Source: an uncultured Microcaldota archaeon
GTDB taxonomy: Archaea > Micrarchaeota > Micrarchaeia > Burarchaeales > Fermentimicrarchaeaceae
Length of the DNA stretch: 64,000 nucleotides
Assembly: GCA_903884505.1 (NCBI GenBank)
Contig: CAISET010000002.1
Coordinates: forward strand, 213,917-277,916
Direction of reading: 5' to 3'
Shown here: piece by piece, positions 43,271-51,805 of the stretch
Layout: the number at the start of each line of letters is the position of its first letter
How positions within the stretch are numbered: position 1 is the stretch's first letter
Notes under the pieces: generated by a model
What the model saw: only the letters and a program-made list of their open reading frames with translations
Databases searched by the model: none
Told to the model about the DNA's origin: nothing
Made by a program: the position numbers and the translations under genes

Positions 43271-43707
43271 AATTACATCCGCACATCTCCATCCGCCTTG
43301 CCAGAAACAAAGGCGAGTTGGAAAAAGCCTTCAAAATAAGGGAAATAGTGTTCATCAATGAGCAGCATGTCTCAAGGCGTTTGGAGAGGGACGGGCTTGA
43401 TGGCACTTCGAAGCACGTCTTGCTATTTCTCGGCGGCAAGGCAGTAGGCGCCGCAAGGGTGCGCTTTGAAGGCAAAACCGCCCGGCTGCAGCGGATGGCC
43501 ATCCTTAAGCAATTCAGGGGCCGAGGGCTCGGAAAGGCGCTGGTTAGGCACCTTCTAAGCTACGGCAGGCGCCACGGTGCGAAAAATGCGGTGATTCACG
43601 CCCAGTATTACCTCAAGGAGTTTTACTCCGGCTTGGGCTTTGTAGGGAAAGGCAAGCCGTTCCAAGAAGCGTGCATACAGCACATCCAAATGGTCCGCGC
43701 ACTCTGA
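43267..43707 (+). CDS. GNAT N-acetyltransferase
   Basis: A 146-residue acetyltransferase of the ElaA-like branch: IREIVFINEQHVSRRLERDG, AARVRFEGKTARLQRMAI, and acetyl-CoA motif QFRGRGLGKALVRHLL, then YLKEFYSGLGFVGKG. The ATG (43267) overlaps the endA stop (ATGA). Substrate unknown. Confidence 0.9.
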   Translation: MKLHPHISIRLARNKGELEKAFKIREIVFINEQHVSRRLERDGLDGTSKHVLLFLGGKAVGAARVRFEGKTARLQRMAILKQFRGRGLGKALVRHLLSYGRRHGAKNAVIHAQYYLKEFYSGLGFVGKGKPFQEACIQHIQMVRAL

Positions 43708-43715
43708 ACGGAAAA

Positions 43716-44231
43716 CTAGCCCAGCATCTCCTTATACTTCGCCGCAAGTTCCACATAGTTTTCCGCGTTCTTTTTGTTCCCTTCCCATTCCTCATCCTTC
43801 GCCTTCCTCAGCAATTTCGCAGGAACTCCTGCAACCACCGAGCGCGGCTCCACCTTCTTCCCCGTAGGCACGACCGCCCCGGTTCCCACAATGCTTCCCT
43901 CGCCTATGGCTGCGTTGTTAAAAATGGAAGAATTGGCCCCGATTATGCACCGGTCGCCAACCCTGCACCCATGGACAACCGCACCATGCCCAACCGTGAC
44001 ATAATCTCCGAGGACCGTCTCGCCCCCAAATCCCCTATCGTTGTGCAGCACGCAGTTGTCCTGCACGCTGCAGAACTTCCCCACCCTAATCCTGCCCATG
44101 TCCCCCCTTAGCACTGCCCCGAACCAGACGGACGAATGCTCACCAATCTCCACATCGCCGATAATCACGGCATCAGGCGCCACGAACGCAGAAGGATGTA
44201 TTTTCGGCTTTTTCCCCGCAAATTCCAGCAT
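43716..44231 (-). CDS. Gamma-carbonic anhydrase-like hexapeptide-repeat protein
   Basis: A 171-residue left-handed beta-helix protein (YrdA/CaiE/gamma-CA family). Zinc-ligand His positions are kept (VLHNDRG, VTVGHGAVVHGC). Likely trimeric; could be a carbonic anhydrase or an acyltransferase relative. ATG 44231 is preferred after GGTGGTTATGTG; a GTG one codon upstream is possible. Confidence 0.9.
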   Translation of the reverse strand: MLEFAGKKPKIHPSAFVAPDAVIIGDVEIGEHSSVWFGAVLRGDMGRIRVGKFCSVQDNCVLHNDRGFGGETVLGDYVTVGHGAVVHGCRVGDRCIIGANSSIFNNAAIGEGSIVGTGAVVPTGKKVEPRSVVAGVPAKLLRKAKDEEWEGNKKNAENYVELAAKYKEMLG

Positions 44232-44274
44232 CACATAACCACCAAACAGTTCGATAACTGTATTAACGGCGAAA

Positions 44275-44287
44275 GATATTTATATTA
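44275..44287 (+). promoter_or_regulatory. TATA box for PRC-barrel gene
   Basis: GATATTTATATTA stands 45-57 bp before the GTG start at 44332. Confidence 0.5.
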
Positions 44288-44331
44288 GCCGCAATTCAAA
44301 GATGTGAGAAATCGCTTCGAAGGTGATTACT

Positions 44332-44586
44332 GTGGGCAAATTTGTAATAGCGAAACAACTCGCGGGCAAGCTGCTCGTGACGAACGACGGAGAGGGAATC
44401 GGAAGGCTCGTTGACCTCGTTGTCAATGAGGTGACTGGGAAAATAACCACCCTTGTTGCAGACCCGAACCCCGACAGCACGCTCGCTCGCAGGATGAAGA
44501 AGGAGGACGGGATGCTTTCAGTGCCGTACAGCGCGGTACTCGCAGTGAGCGACTTCATCATCCTCGACAAGAAGGCAGTCGGCTGA
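44332..44586 (+). CDS. PRC-barrel domain protein
   Basis: An 84-residue single PRC-barrel (GKLLVTNDGEGIGRLVDLVVNEVTGKITTLV, then MLSVPYSAVLAVSDFIIL). Such archaeal proteins are small beta barrels, some linked to RNA processing or cell division (CdpB type). The GTG at 44332 follows GGTGATTACT, a full-strength ribosome binding site; an earlier GTG (44323) overlaps that site and is less likely. Confidence 0.9.
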   Translation: MGKFVIAKQLAGKLLVTNDGEGIGRLVDLVVNEVTGKITTLVADPNPDSTLARRMKKEDGMLSVPYSAVLAVSDFIILDKKAVG

Positions 44587-44636
44587 ACTTTCACTCTTCT
44601 TCTACCTTTTTATTCCATTCGCCCCTATCCAATGCC

Positions 44637-45299
44637 ATGCTTGTTGCAGGCGTCGATGAAGCCGGGCGCGGCCCAGTGATAGGCCCGATGACAATCTGCA
44701 TCGTGGTGATGGACGAGGCGGACGAGCCCGCATTCAGGAAGGCGGGGATAAAAGACTCCAAGCTCCTCTCTCCTTCCGAAAGGAAGCGCCTCTACTCGCA
44801 CGTCGAGAAGCACTGCAAGGAGCACCACTGCATCCACATCACCGCGAAGGAGCTCAACGAGCTCATGGACGCCTATTCGCTGAATGAAATTGAGGCCATG
44901 AAGGCAGCCGAGCTGATTGGAAAGCTCAAACGCAAGGTCGCCAGGATATACATAGATTCCCCGGACACCGTCGCGAAGCGCTTCGAGGAACGGATACGGA
45001 ATTACGTCAAAATTCCCGAAGGCACAGCCATCCATTCCGAGCACAAGGCCGACGTGAAATACGCGGCCTGCGGCGCAGCTTCCATCATTGCAAAGGTCCA
45101 GCGCGACGAAGTCATAGAGAAGATAAAGCAGGAATGGGGGCACGACTTCGGCTCAGGCTATCCCTCTGACCCGCGCACAATAGACTTCCTCAAATCCAAC
45201 ATCGACAGGCCGGAGGTCGCGAAATACATCAGAAAGAAATGGGAGACGGTCGAGAGGCTGAAGCACGAGAAAGGGCAGAAGAAACTGGGGGAATTCTAG
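44637..45299 (+). CDS. rnhB: Ribonuclease HII with C-terminal PIP box
   Basis: A 220-residue RNase HII that removes RNA from RNA-DNA hybrids. Active-site acids: VAGVDEAGRGPVIG, IYIDSPD and the later His/Asp region HKADVKYAACGAASIIAKVQRD. Ends KGQKKLGEF, matching the PCNA-binding QxxLxxF motif and almost the same as the DinB tail in this window. Confidence 0.95.
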   Translation: MLVAGVDEAGRGPVIGPMTICIVVMDEADEPAFRKAGIKDSKLLSPSERKRLYSHVEKHCKEHHCIHITAKELNELMDAYSLNEIEAMKAAELIGKLKRKVARIYIDSPDTVAKRFEERIRNYVKIPEGTAIHSEHKADVKYAACGAASIIAKVQRDEVIEKIKQEWGHDFGSGYPSDPRTIDFLKSNIDRPEVAKYIRKKWETVERLKHEKGQKKLGEF

Positions 45300-45315
45300 C
45301 GGGGGAACCAGGAAA

Positions 45316-46677
45316 TCAAGGAAAATTGAGCTGCGAAGTGACTATCTCGCCAGCCCCAAGCAGGAACTCATTCATCTTCCCGGTCTCCACCTGCGCACCG
45401 GCCGCAATGTTATGCCCCCCTCCAGCGCCTATGCCTTCCGTTGCCTTCGAAAGCATCTTCCCCAAATTCAGCCCCTGCGCGCAAAGCTTCTTCGTCGCCC
45501 TACCGGAAATTTTGATCTGCCCCTCCTCATTCAGTGCAGCGGCGATGATGGGCTTTGTTCTCTGAATCGTCCCCCCATACATCATCCCAGCGACCACGCC
45601 AATCAGCCCATCATCAATAATGCCTCTCCCGTCAAGGAAATAATAGACCCCGAAATCCTCAACCGCTTGGCTCGCAAACTCCATACCTTCGCGCAACTGC
45701 CTCCTGTGGAGCAGCAGCAATTCCTGCGCCTCCTCAATCGCCTTCTTCTCCCCGAGGCAAACGCCGACTCCGACCTCCGGCCTGTTGTGCCTTCCGCAAG
45801 CATTAAGCGCAGTGGAAAACTCGTTCGCGTCGCTAAGCTCGGTCCCCTGCTCCTGCCTCGGAAAGGTATAGACCTCTCCCACGAGCGACTTTATTGTCGC
45901 ATCATCAGCCTCCCTAGAATAAAGCAGCGCAACAAGCCCGGAGACAATCTTCACCTTCTCATCATGCGGCAATTCGTAGTACTTCCTCCACCTCTCCCCT
46001 TCCTTCAATTCGATTCCAAGCTCTTCAAGGAACTGCGCGCACGCCGCCCTTTTCCCAGTCAAGCCAGGCAGATACGGCTCAGAGCAATACTGCAGGAACC
46101 ACACGAGCCCCCTGCTCACCCTCCCGAAAAGCGTGAGGTCCAGGCCCACCTCGACCATCCCGTGCTTCTTCCCCTCCTCCAAAATCTTCCTGTTCAGCCC
46201 CTTCAGCGGGTGCTGCATGTCGCCCATCGCTCCGACGATTGCAAGCTCCACGAGCTCGGGCTGCCGGAAGACGAAATAAGCGGTTCCAGCGGCGCTAAGC
46301 TCGCTTCCCCCGTCAAAGCCGAAGAGATGCGGGTTCGCCTGCAGAATTTTCGACTCCTTCGTCTGGTGATGGTCAATCACAACAACATCGCTTTTCCCCA
46401 ATCTCTCCTCAACCAGCTCGAGCTGTTTCGCCCCTCCGCCGAAATCAACGAAAATAATCTCCTTCTCGCCCTTCAGCGACTCAATCACGCCCTCATCCAG
46501 CTTCCTCGTAGTCATGATGCGGAATTCCTTCCCCGCCATCCTCAGCGCCTTTGCCACGAGCCCCCCGCTCGCCAGCCCGTCCGCGTCGTAGTGGTTCACA
46601 ATCAGCGGGGAGTGCATGCGGCCTATCATCTCCCGCACCTCTTCGCATCTCTTGATGAATCGCTCGAAATCACCCAT
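45316..46677 (-). CDS. DHH/DHHA1 phosphoesterase, RecJ-like
   Basis: About 453 residues. Motifs: NHYDADGLASGGLVAKAL (DAD), VIDHHQTKES (DHH), and C-terminal DHHA1 with GAGGGHNIAAGA. Archaeal RecJ-like proteins include the GINS-associated nuclease GAN and other 5'-3' exonucleases; which subtype this is cannot be told here. ATG 46677 has GGTGG upstream; ATG 46695 is an alternative. Confidence 0.9.
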   Translation of the reverse strand: MGDFERFIKRCEEVREMIGRMHSPLIVNHYDADGLASGGLVAKALRMAGKEFRIMTTRKLDEGVIESLKGEKEIIFVDFGGGAKQLELVEERLGKSDVVVIDHHQTKESKILQANPHLFGFDGGSELSAAGTAYFVFRQPELVELAIVGAMGDMQHPLKGLNRKILEEGKKHGMVEVGLDLTLFGRVSRGLVWFLQYCSEPYLPGLTGKRAACAQFLEELGIELKEGERWRKYYELPHDEKVKIVSGLVALLYSREADDATIKSLVGEVYTFPRQEQGTELSDANEFSTALNACGRHNRPEVGVGVCLGEKKAIEEAQELLLLHRRQLREGMEFASQAVEDFGVYYFLDGRGIIDDGLIGVVAGMMYGGTIQRTKPIIAAALNEEGQIKISGRATKKLCAQGLNLGKMLSKATEGIGAGGGHNIAAGAQVETGKMNEFLLGAGEIVTSQLNFP

Positions 46678-46710
46678 CAGGACCGCCACCTTCATCTAAT
46701 GATGCTGCGG

Positions 46711-47148
46711 CTACTCACAAATCGGGCAGTTGGAAGCCGCAGTCGGCAGCTTATAGCCGCAGCGCGGGCAGTGGTATTCCGCAGCAGTGTGCTCATGCTC
46801 CTGCGCATAAAAACTTCTCCCGCACTTCGGGCAGGTCGTGGATTCCGCATCAATCTTGCTCTTGCAATACGGGCAGGTCGTCACTTCAATCAGAAGCTTC
46901 TCCCCGCACTTGCAATACTTGTCCTTGAGCCCGACAATATTCCCGCACTTCGGGCACGGGTAGCGTATCAGCTCATTGAGCGGCGTCTTGCACTTGGGGC
47001 ATTCAAACCACTCCAGCTTCAGCTCGGTATTGTCCTTCGGGCAGAGGATTTTGAATTCCTCCTCTTTCTTCTCAAAATCATACCCGCATCCGCAGGCCTT
47101 TGGCTTGAGAATATGTGTCTTCCCGCAATTCGGGCACTTCTCGAACAT
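46711..47148 (-). CDS. Multi-zinc-ribbon protein
   Basis: A 145-residue protein made almost entirely of CPxC/CxCG knuckles: about nine pairs from FEKCPNCGKTH to SNCPICE, enough for four or five zinc sites. Spacing suggests a string of rubredoxin-like zinc ribbons. It lies between the DHH nuclease and the beta-CASP ribonuclease on the same strand, so a nucleic-acid-binding accessory is plausible but not shown. Confidence 0.85.
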   Translation of the reverse strand: MFEKCPNCGKTHILKPKACGCGYDFEKKEEEFKILCPKDNTELKLEWFECPKCKTPLNELIRYPCPKCGNIVGLKDKYCKCGEKLLIEVTTCPYCKSKIDAESTTCPKCGRSFYAQEHEHTAAEYHCPRCGYKLPTAASNCPICE

Positions 47149-47156
47149 AGGAACGC

Positions 47157-48848
47157 CTAGAAATTGAAAGTCTCCCCGTTCTTCGGGATAATGACCTCGT
47201 ACTGCTTCTCGAGGTCTTCCGCAAGCTCCTTGGGCTTCGTCCCCTCCCCGTGGATTATGAACACCGTTCTCAGGCCCTTCACGCTCCTCGCGAACTCCAC
47301 AAGCTGCGCATGGTCCGCATGCGCGGAGAACGACACATTTTCCACGTCCATCCTCACGCGCACAAGCTCCTCTTTGAACCCGACCTCCTTCTCGCCTTCA
47401 AGCAGCTTCCTCCCGAGCGTCCCCTCGGCCTGGTAGCCCACGAGCACCAATTTGTTCCTCGGCTCCCCTGCAAGCCTCTTGAAATAGTCAATCGCAGGCC
47501 CGCCGGTCATCATCCCGGAGGTCGTGACGATTATCGCAGGCCCCTCCCTGTAAACCTCGCTGCGGGACTTGCTCGGCTCGCGGAAGAGCGGGGACTTGAA
47601 CGGGTCCTCCTCGCTCATCAATATTCTCTTCTGCACCTCCTCCTTGCAGTAGATTACGTTCTGCCTGTAGATGCGGTTAGCCTTGATTATCATCCCGTCC
47701 ACGAAGATGGGCACCTTCTCCAGCGCCCCGGAGCGCATGTGGCTCTCGAGAATGAACAGCACTTCCTGCCCCCTTCCGACCGCGAAGGACGGCACGAGCA
47801 CCTTTCCGCCCTTCTTCAAGGTGCGGCCTATCGTCTCGATGAACTTCGCGCGCGCCTCCTTCACTGGCTCTATGCTGTCCATCTTCCCCCCATAGGTGCT
47901 CTCCGTAATCAGCACGTCCGCGGCAAGCCCCTTCCTCGCGGGCGCAAGCAGCATGGTTTCGCGCAGGTTCAAGTCCGCCGTGTAAAGCAGGCGCCTCGCG
48001 CCCCTCACCGAAACGACCGCGCTGCCAAGTATGTGGCCCGCATTGTGGAAAGTCATCCCCAGCCCTCCGCACACGCGCCTTTCCTCTCCGTACTCCATCA
48101 TCTCCGTATGCCGCAGCACATTCGCGATATCGTGTTCGCTGAATCCTATCCCTTCGAATTTCCGCGCACCGGCATGCTCGCGCAACGGGCGCTTGTGCCC
48201 GAAATCCCCGCGCCTCCTCCAATCGCTGCCCTGGCGCTGCTGGCGCTCGAATCCTTCGCGCAGCCCCGCCGCCCCGCCCTGGTGCTGCCTCGGCTTGAAG
48301 CCTTCACGCTGCCTGGGCGCGTGCTGCCCTAAATCAGGGCCATGCCTGAACCCCTGCCGCTGCGGCTTCCGCCCCTCCTCCGCATGCTGCCCCGGGCCGG
48401 AACCATGCCCTAATCCCTGCCGCTGAGGTTTCCGCTCCTCCCCCGCATTCTGTTCGAATCCCTGCCGCCGCCTCTGGTGCGGCTGCCCCTGCTCGCCGTG
48501 ATAAGTGCCGCCGTCCCTCATGAGCATCCTGCGCATCTCCCTCTTCTGCCTGATGTTGAGGAAATCCGAAAGTAGCAGCTGCATCACATCGCGCGTGGGC
48601 TTCGTCGCATAAATCCTCGCGTTGCAACCCTTCCTGAACATGAACGGCAGATAGCCGATGTGGTCGAGGTGTGCGTGCGAAATGGAGATGGCCTTGAGCT
48701 GCCTCGTCTTCGAGTCCGGTATCGTCGGGTCCTCCTCCTTCTCGCCGAGCTTCACCCCCGCATCGAGGAGCAGCTCGTCCTTCCCGTCGCCGAGCAGTAT
48801 GCAGTTCCGCCCTACCTCCCCTGCCCCGCCGTAAAATGTGAGCCTCAT
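47157..48848 (-). CDS. Beta-CASP metallo-beta-lactamase ribonuclease with disordered insertion
   Basis: A 563-residue RNase J/CPSF-type protein. MBL motifs: HAHLDHIG (60-64), later FHNAGHILGSA, TADLN; beta-CASP motifs: ESTYGG, VPSFAVGRGQEVL, VTTSGMMTGGPA, and a late SAHADHAQL. Between about residues 113 and 230 sits a Gln/Arg/Gly/His-rich segment with repeats (RKPQRQGLGHGSGPGQHAEE, RKPQRQGFRHGPDLGQHA) not found in the family core. No KH domain precedes the MBL domain. ATG 48848 begins the standard MRLTFYGGAGEVGRN. Confidence 0.9.
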   Translation of the reverse strand: MRLTFYGGAGEVGRNCILLGDGKDELLLDAGVKLGEKEEDPTIPDSKTRQLKAISISHAHLDHIGYLPFMFRKGCNARIYATKPTRDVMQLLLSDFLNIRQKREMRRMLMRDGGTYHGEQGQPHQRRRQGFEQNAGEERKPQRQGLGHGSGPGQHAEEGRKPQRQGFRHGPDLGQHAPRQREGFKPRQHQGGAAGLREGFERQQRQGSDWRRRGDFGHKRPLREHAGARKFEGIGFSEHDIANVLRHTEMMEYGEERRVCGGLGMTFHNAGHILGSAVVSVRGARRLLYTADLNLRETMLLAPARKGLAADVLITESTYGGKMDSIEPVKEARAKFIETIGRTLKKGGKVLVPSFAVGRGQEVLFILESHMRSGALEKVPIFVDGMIIKANRIYRQNVIYCKEEVQKRILMSEEDPFKSPLFREPSKSRSEVYREGPAIIVTTSGMMTGGPAIDYFKRLAGEPRNKLVLVGYQAEGTLGRKLLEGEKEVGFKEELVRVRMDVENVSFSAHADHAQLVEFARSVKGLRTVFIIHGEGTKPKELAEDLEKQYEVIIPKNGETFNF

Positions 48849-48924
48849 CAAACCACCGCGAACATTTGAGGCGCTGTTGCCGCAAGGCAACTCGCGCCGT
48901 AAAATGTCAGCCTCACCAAACCAC
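48827..48924 (-). repeat. Duplicated 5' end of the beta-CASP gene
   Basis: A 30-bp sequence covering leader and first codons occurs at 48827-48856 (true start) and 48895-48924 (28 of 30 identical). The outer copy opens with GTG and would read VRLTFYGA before going astray and stopping. The 38 bp between contain a hairpin, GTTGCC-TTGC-GGCAAC. Confidence 0.75.
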
Positions 48925-48926
48925 AG

Positions 48927-48939
48927 TATATATTTATTA
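48927..48939. promoter_or_regulatory. TATA element serving divergent genes
   Basis: TATATATTTATTA lies 19-31 bp before the plus-strand ATG at 48958 (leaderless) and, on the other strand, immediately before the outer copy of the beta-CASP 5' repeat. Confidence 0.55.
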
Positions 48940-48957
48940 GGCGACACAACCCTCTTT

Positions 48958-49614
48958 ATGGCTTTGCTTCCGTTCATGAAAAGGAGGGGTGAGCCGAAGC
49001 CAGAGCCTGCCCCGCCGCCTTCAGAGCCGCTTCCCGTAGAGGAGAGCGAGCTCGAGGCCATGAAAAGGAGGCTCGCGCTCCACAGGAAGATAATAGAGCG
49101 CTACCGCGATATAATTGAGACGAGCGAGGACAAGTCGGTCACAGAGCTTCGCTCCCTCATCAACCCGGAAAATTCCGCAGTTGCCGGAGTCCGCGACCTC
49201 ATCAACTCAAAATTCCGCCCCTACCTCTACGATAGGGATTTCCCGAAGGCAGCGCAGCTCGCCTACAGCTACTGCCACGACGAGATTAAGAATGAATTTC
49301 TCCCGGTCGATTTCTGGCTCACTCCAGAGGACATAGTCGAGCTGAAGGCTGCGGACGAGATGGACAAGGCCATATTCCTCTGCTCCCTGCTCATAGCCCT
49401 CGAAAACCAGACCGCCAAAGTCGTCGTGGAAACGGAGGGAAGGAAGCGGCACGCCTACGTCACATTCGAATACGACGACACCTTCTACCTCATGGACCCC
49501 GCGCACAGCGTAAATGCAAGCGGCAAGAAGGACGACGTCATCTCCGAGCAGATAACGGACGCGGAGCGGAAGCTCATCTACGAGTTCAACAACCTGGAAT
49601 ACAACGAGTGGTAA
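48958..49614 (+). CDS. Transglutaminase-like fold protein (probably degenerate)
   Basis: A 218-residue soluble protein. After a Pro-rich and coiled N-terminus, the C-terminal part shows the Cys-His-Asp order of the transglutaminase/cysteine-protease fold: KAIFLCSLLIALEN (Cys), KRHAYVTFEYDDTFYLMDPAH (His, Asp). The surroundings differ from active enzymes, so activity is uncertain. ATG 48958 fits the TATA position. Confidence 0.6.
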   Translation: MALLPFMKRRGEPKPEPAPPPSEPLPVEESELEAMKRRLALHRKIIERYRDIIETSEDKSVTELRSLINPENSAVAGVRDLINSKFRPYLYDRDFPKAAQLAYSYCHDEIKNEFLPVDFWLTPEDIVELKAADEMDKAIFLCSLLIALENQTAKVVVETEGRKRHAYVTFEYDDTFYLMDPAHSVNASGKKDDVISEQITDAERKLIYEFNNLEYNEW

Positions 49615-49693
49615 TCAGAACCAATGGTCAGTTTCCTCCTCGCCATCCAGCAGGGGCTCGTCGTCACTGTATCCTTGGTTCCGATACCTCCAC

Positions 49694-50479
49694 TTACTTC
49701 TTCACAGCCAGAAATGCCAGCAGCGCAGCCGGCAGCAGGAAGAATAGCGGGCACAGTTTCCCGCCGCCACCTCCACTAGGCGTCGCGGTCCCATGCGGTG
49801 TGGCAGTCCCGTGCGGCGTCACAGTGTGTGAAGGCGTGGGTGTCGGTGTTGGCGACACTTCAACATTCCCTCCGGCAACCGCATCATTGTATGCTTGGCT
49901 GAAGGCGTCGCAGGCATCTGTGTGGTCGAGCGTCGAATAGAACTGCCCGCCACCATTCTCAGCTATGTTGGCGAGCGCCTTCCCCGCAGATGCGTTGTCG
50001 CGGACGTTTATCCCCACAACCGAGATATGGTCCACGCCCTGCGCATGCAGCGCAGCCGCGGTCCTGTTCAGCGTTGTGCTTGCCGAACCTCCATCCGAGA
50101 TGACAATCACTATCTTCACCGGGAACTTCCCGTGCTCGAGGAGGTATGTTCCGGACTCATTTATCCCGCCCCGCAAATCAGTTCCACCGTAATCCGGGCT
50201 CAGGGCGCGGATGCTGGACTTCAGCGCAGACGTGCTGTTCGTGAACGAGCGCACCCGCGTCACGGTGTTAGAATTCTCAAAAAGGTAGATTGCCATCTCA
50301 TCCCCTGGCTGGAGCTGGTCAACAAGGCAGAGTGAGGCATTGCGCGCAATCTCAAACTTCCGCGAACCGTTCACATTGTCCTTCATGCTCCCAGAGCCGT
50401 CAATAGAGAGGACGATTGAGCTTGAGGCAAATGCTATGCCAGCAAGCAACAGCAGGGCGAAGAACAGTTTCTTTTCCAT
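49694..50479 (-). CDS. Secreted vWA-domain protein with C-terminal anchor
   Basis: A 261-residue protein: signal peptide (1-19), a von Willebrand factor A domain with full MIDAS (DGSGSM at 27-32, GGTDLRGG Thr, ISDGG Asp), then a Pro/Thr linker, a Gly run and a short C-terminal helix after KLCPL ending in KK. It binds a divalent cation and probably a surface ligand. The tail resembles that of the protein at 63375. Confidence 0.88.
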   Translation of the reverse strand: MEKKLFFALLLLAGIAFASSSIVLSIDGSGSMKDNVNGSRKFEIARNASLCLVDQLQPGDEMAIYLFENSNTVTRVRSFTNSTSALKSSIRALSPDYGGTDLRGGINESGTYLLEHGKFPVKIVIVISDGGSASTTLNRTAAALHAQGVDHISVVGINVRDNASAGKALANIAENGGGQFYSTLDHTDACDAFSQAYNDAVAGGNVEVSPTPTPTPSHTVTPHGTATPHGTATPSGGGGGKLCPLFFLLPAALLAFLAVKK

Positions 50480-50491
50480 CAGAACACCCTA

Positions 50492-50716
50492 TCAGACATA
50501 TGCCGCCAAACCCAGTGCGGCATGGACAAGCACTAATAGCAGTATCACGTACCCGAGCGCCTTATGGGCTCTCATCGGTATCGTATGGATTCCCATCCGC
50601 AAATTCAGGAAAGCTATTGACACCTGGATAATTAGGAGCAGCAGCGTGAAGAGTCCTCCCCACAGAACCGCGGGATAGCCGAGAACAGGAGTGTAGCCGA
50701 GCGTTGAGAGCACCAT
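50492..50716 (-). CDS. Small membrane protein with two or three helices
   Basis: A 74-residue protein from ATG 50716, which follows GGTGATGCG. Hydrophobic segments YPAVLWGGLFTLLLLIIQVSI and ALGYVILLLVLVHAALGLAAY with two His in helix positions (AHKALG, LVHAALG), a pattern reminiscent of heme-binding cytochrome b-like helices. No family confirmed. Follows the vWA gene start closely, so co-expression is possible. Confidence 0.55.
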   Translation of the reverse strand: MVLSTLGYTPVLGYPAVLWGGLFTLLLLIIQVSIAFLNLRMGIHTIPMRAHKALGYVILLLVLVHAALGLAAYV

Positions 50717-50777
50717 CGCATCACCACACCGGATTCCAGCGCGCATCTATTTATTCCTTGGCGCAAAATACCAACAC

Positions 50778-51347
50778 GTGGAATTCTACGAGCTCTTAGT
50801 CCTGGCATCCATCGCGCTCCTGGCCTGCGTCCTCGCGGCCCTTTTCCTCCGCAGCTCGCTACGCGTCTACAAAGAGCACGAGAGGGGCGTGCGCTTCAGG
50901 CTCGGCAGGCTCGACAGGGTAATGGGCCCTGGAATCTCATTCGCCCTCCCTTACCTCGACTCCACAATAACCGTTGACACGCGCTCGCGCGTCCTTGAGC
51001 TTCCCTCGCTCAAGGCCATAACAAGGGAGAACGCGACCGTCTTTCTTGATGTGGTTGCGAGGTACAAGATTTCATCGCCAGGCCTTGCGGTCACGAAAGT
51101 TGCGGATCCCGAGGCATCCCTCAGGACAGTCGTGGAGACTGCGGTGCGGAACTCCGTGGGCGAGCTCAGTCTCGGGCAGCTGGTGGGGAAGCGCGAATTC
51201 ATAAACGCCAGGCTCCGGGAGTCCGTCTCCAACGAGGCCGAGGGATGGGGCCTAGGGATTGAAGGCGTGGAAATAACCGACGTGACCCCCTCGGAAAGGA
51301 CGATGCAGCGGATTAATAAAGAAGGGAAAAGGAAATCGAGAAACTGA
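50778..51347 (+). CDS. SPFH/Band 7 (stomatin-like) protein, short
   Basis: A 189-residue protein with an N-terminal membrane helix (6-26) and a Band 7 domain: VYKEHERGVRFRLGRLDRVMGPGISFALP, TRSRVLELPSLKAITRENATVFLDVVARYKI, and GIEGVEITDVTPSERTMQRI. It ends soon after the domain, without the long coiled coil of usual stomatins (250 or more residues). GTG start. Likely organises membrane patches. Confidence 0.88.
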   Translation: MEFYELLVLASIALLACVLAALFLRSSLRVYKEHERGVRFRLGRLDRVMGPGISFALPYLDSTITVDTRSRVLELPSLKAITRENATVFLDVVARYKISSPGLAVTKVADPEASLRTVVETAVRNSVGELSLGQLVGKREFINARLRESVSNEAEGWGLGIEGVEITDVTPSERTMQRINKEGKRKSRN

Positions 51348-51356
51348 GGTGATGTT

Positions 51357-51611
51357 GTGGCCGAGAAGAACCCAATAATCGCGGCGCTCGCAAGCCTGTT
51401 CATCTGCGGGCTGGGGCAGATTTACAACGGGCAGACAATGAAAGGGCTCATGTTCCTGCTCCTCTACATCCTCCTCTGGGTGGTCGCTGGCTTCCTGGTT
51501 ATAGCCGTGGTTGGCTTCTGCCTGTTCCCGCTGCCCATCATACTTCTCATATACGCAGTTTATGACGCGTATATCACTGCTGAAAAGATAAACCGGGGTG
51601 AATCTGCGTGA
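51357..51611 (+). CDS. TM2-domain membrane protein
   Basis: An 84-residue protein with two membrane helices; LASLFICGLGQIYNGQTMKGLMFLL is the TM2 signature. GTG 51357 follows GAGGTGATGTT. It sits between the stomatin-like and ferredoxin genes in a tight operon. Confidence 0.85.
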   Translation: MAEKNPIIAALASLFICGLGQIYNGQTMKGLMFLLLYILLWVVAGFLVIAVVGFCLFPLPIILLIYAVYDAYITAEKINRGESA

Positions 51612-51796
51612 TAGAAGTCAACAAGAACCTCTGCATCTACTGCGGTGCCTGCGTCGGCGTCTGCCCGGTTCTCGCGAACAGGCTGCGCGAGACCTGGATT
51701 GACCATGACCCGCAGAAGTGCATAGACTGCGGAATATGCCCGAAGGCATGCCCTGTCGCAGCGATAACGCTGCACAAGGGGAAGAAGTCTCTTTAG
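51608..51796 (+). CDS. 2[4Fe-4S] ferredoxin
   Basis: A 62-residue ferredoxin with two CxxCxxCxxxCP motifs (CIYCGACVGVCP and CIDCGICPKACP). GTG start overlapping the TM2 gene stop by 4 bp. It directly precedes geranylgeranyl reductase; ferredoxin is a known electron donor for archaeal reductases of that family, so it is a likely partner here. Confidence 0.93.
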   Translation: MIEVNKNLCIYCGACVGVCPVLANRLRETWIDHDPQKCIDCGICPKACPVAAITLHKGKKSL

Positions 51797-51805
51797 GTGA
51801 TTTTC

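Noticed and set aside
45412..47160. A 582-codon plus-strand frame antisense to the DHH and zinc-ribbon genes
   Set aside because: It is Leu/Pro/Arg-rich without domain features, while the opposite strand has full catalytic motifs; high GC makes long antisense frames common here.
48849..49061. N-terminal extension of the beta-CASP protein to 49061
   Set aside because: It is antisense to the divergent gene, crosses both TATA boxes and the duplicated start, and precedes the conserved MRLTFYGGAGEVG start.
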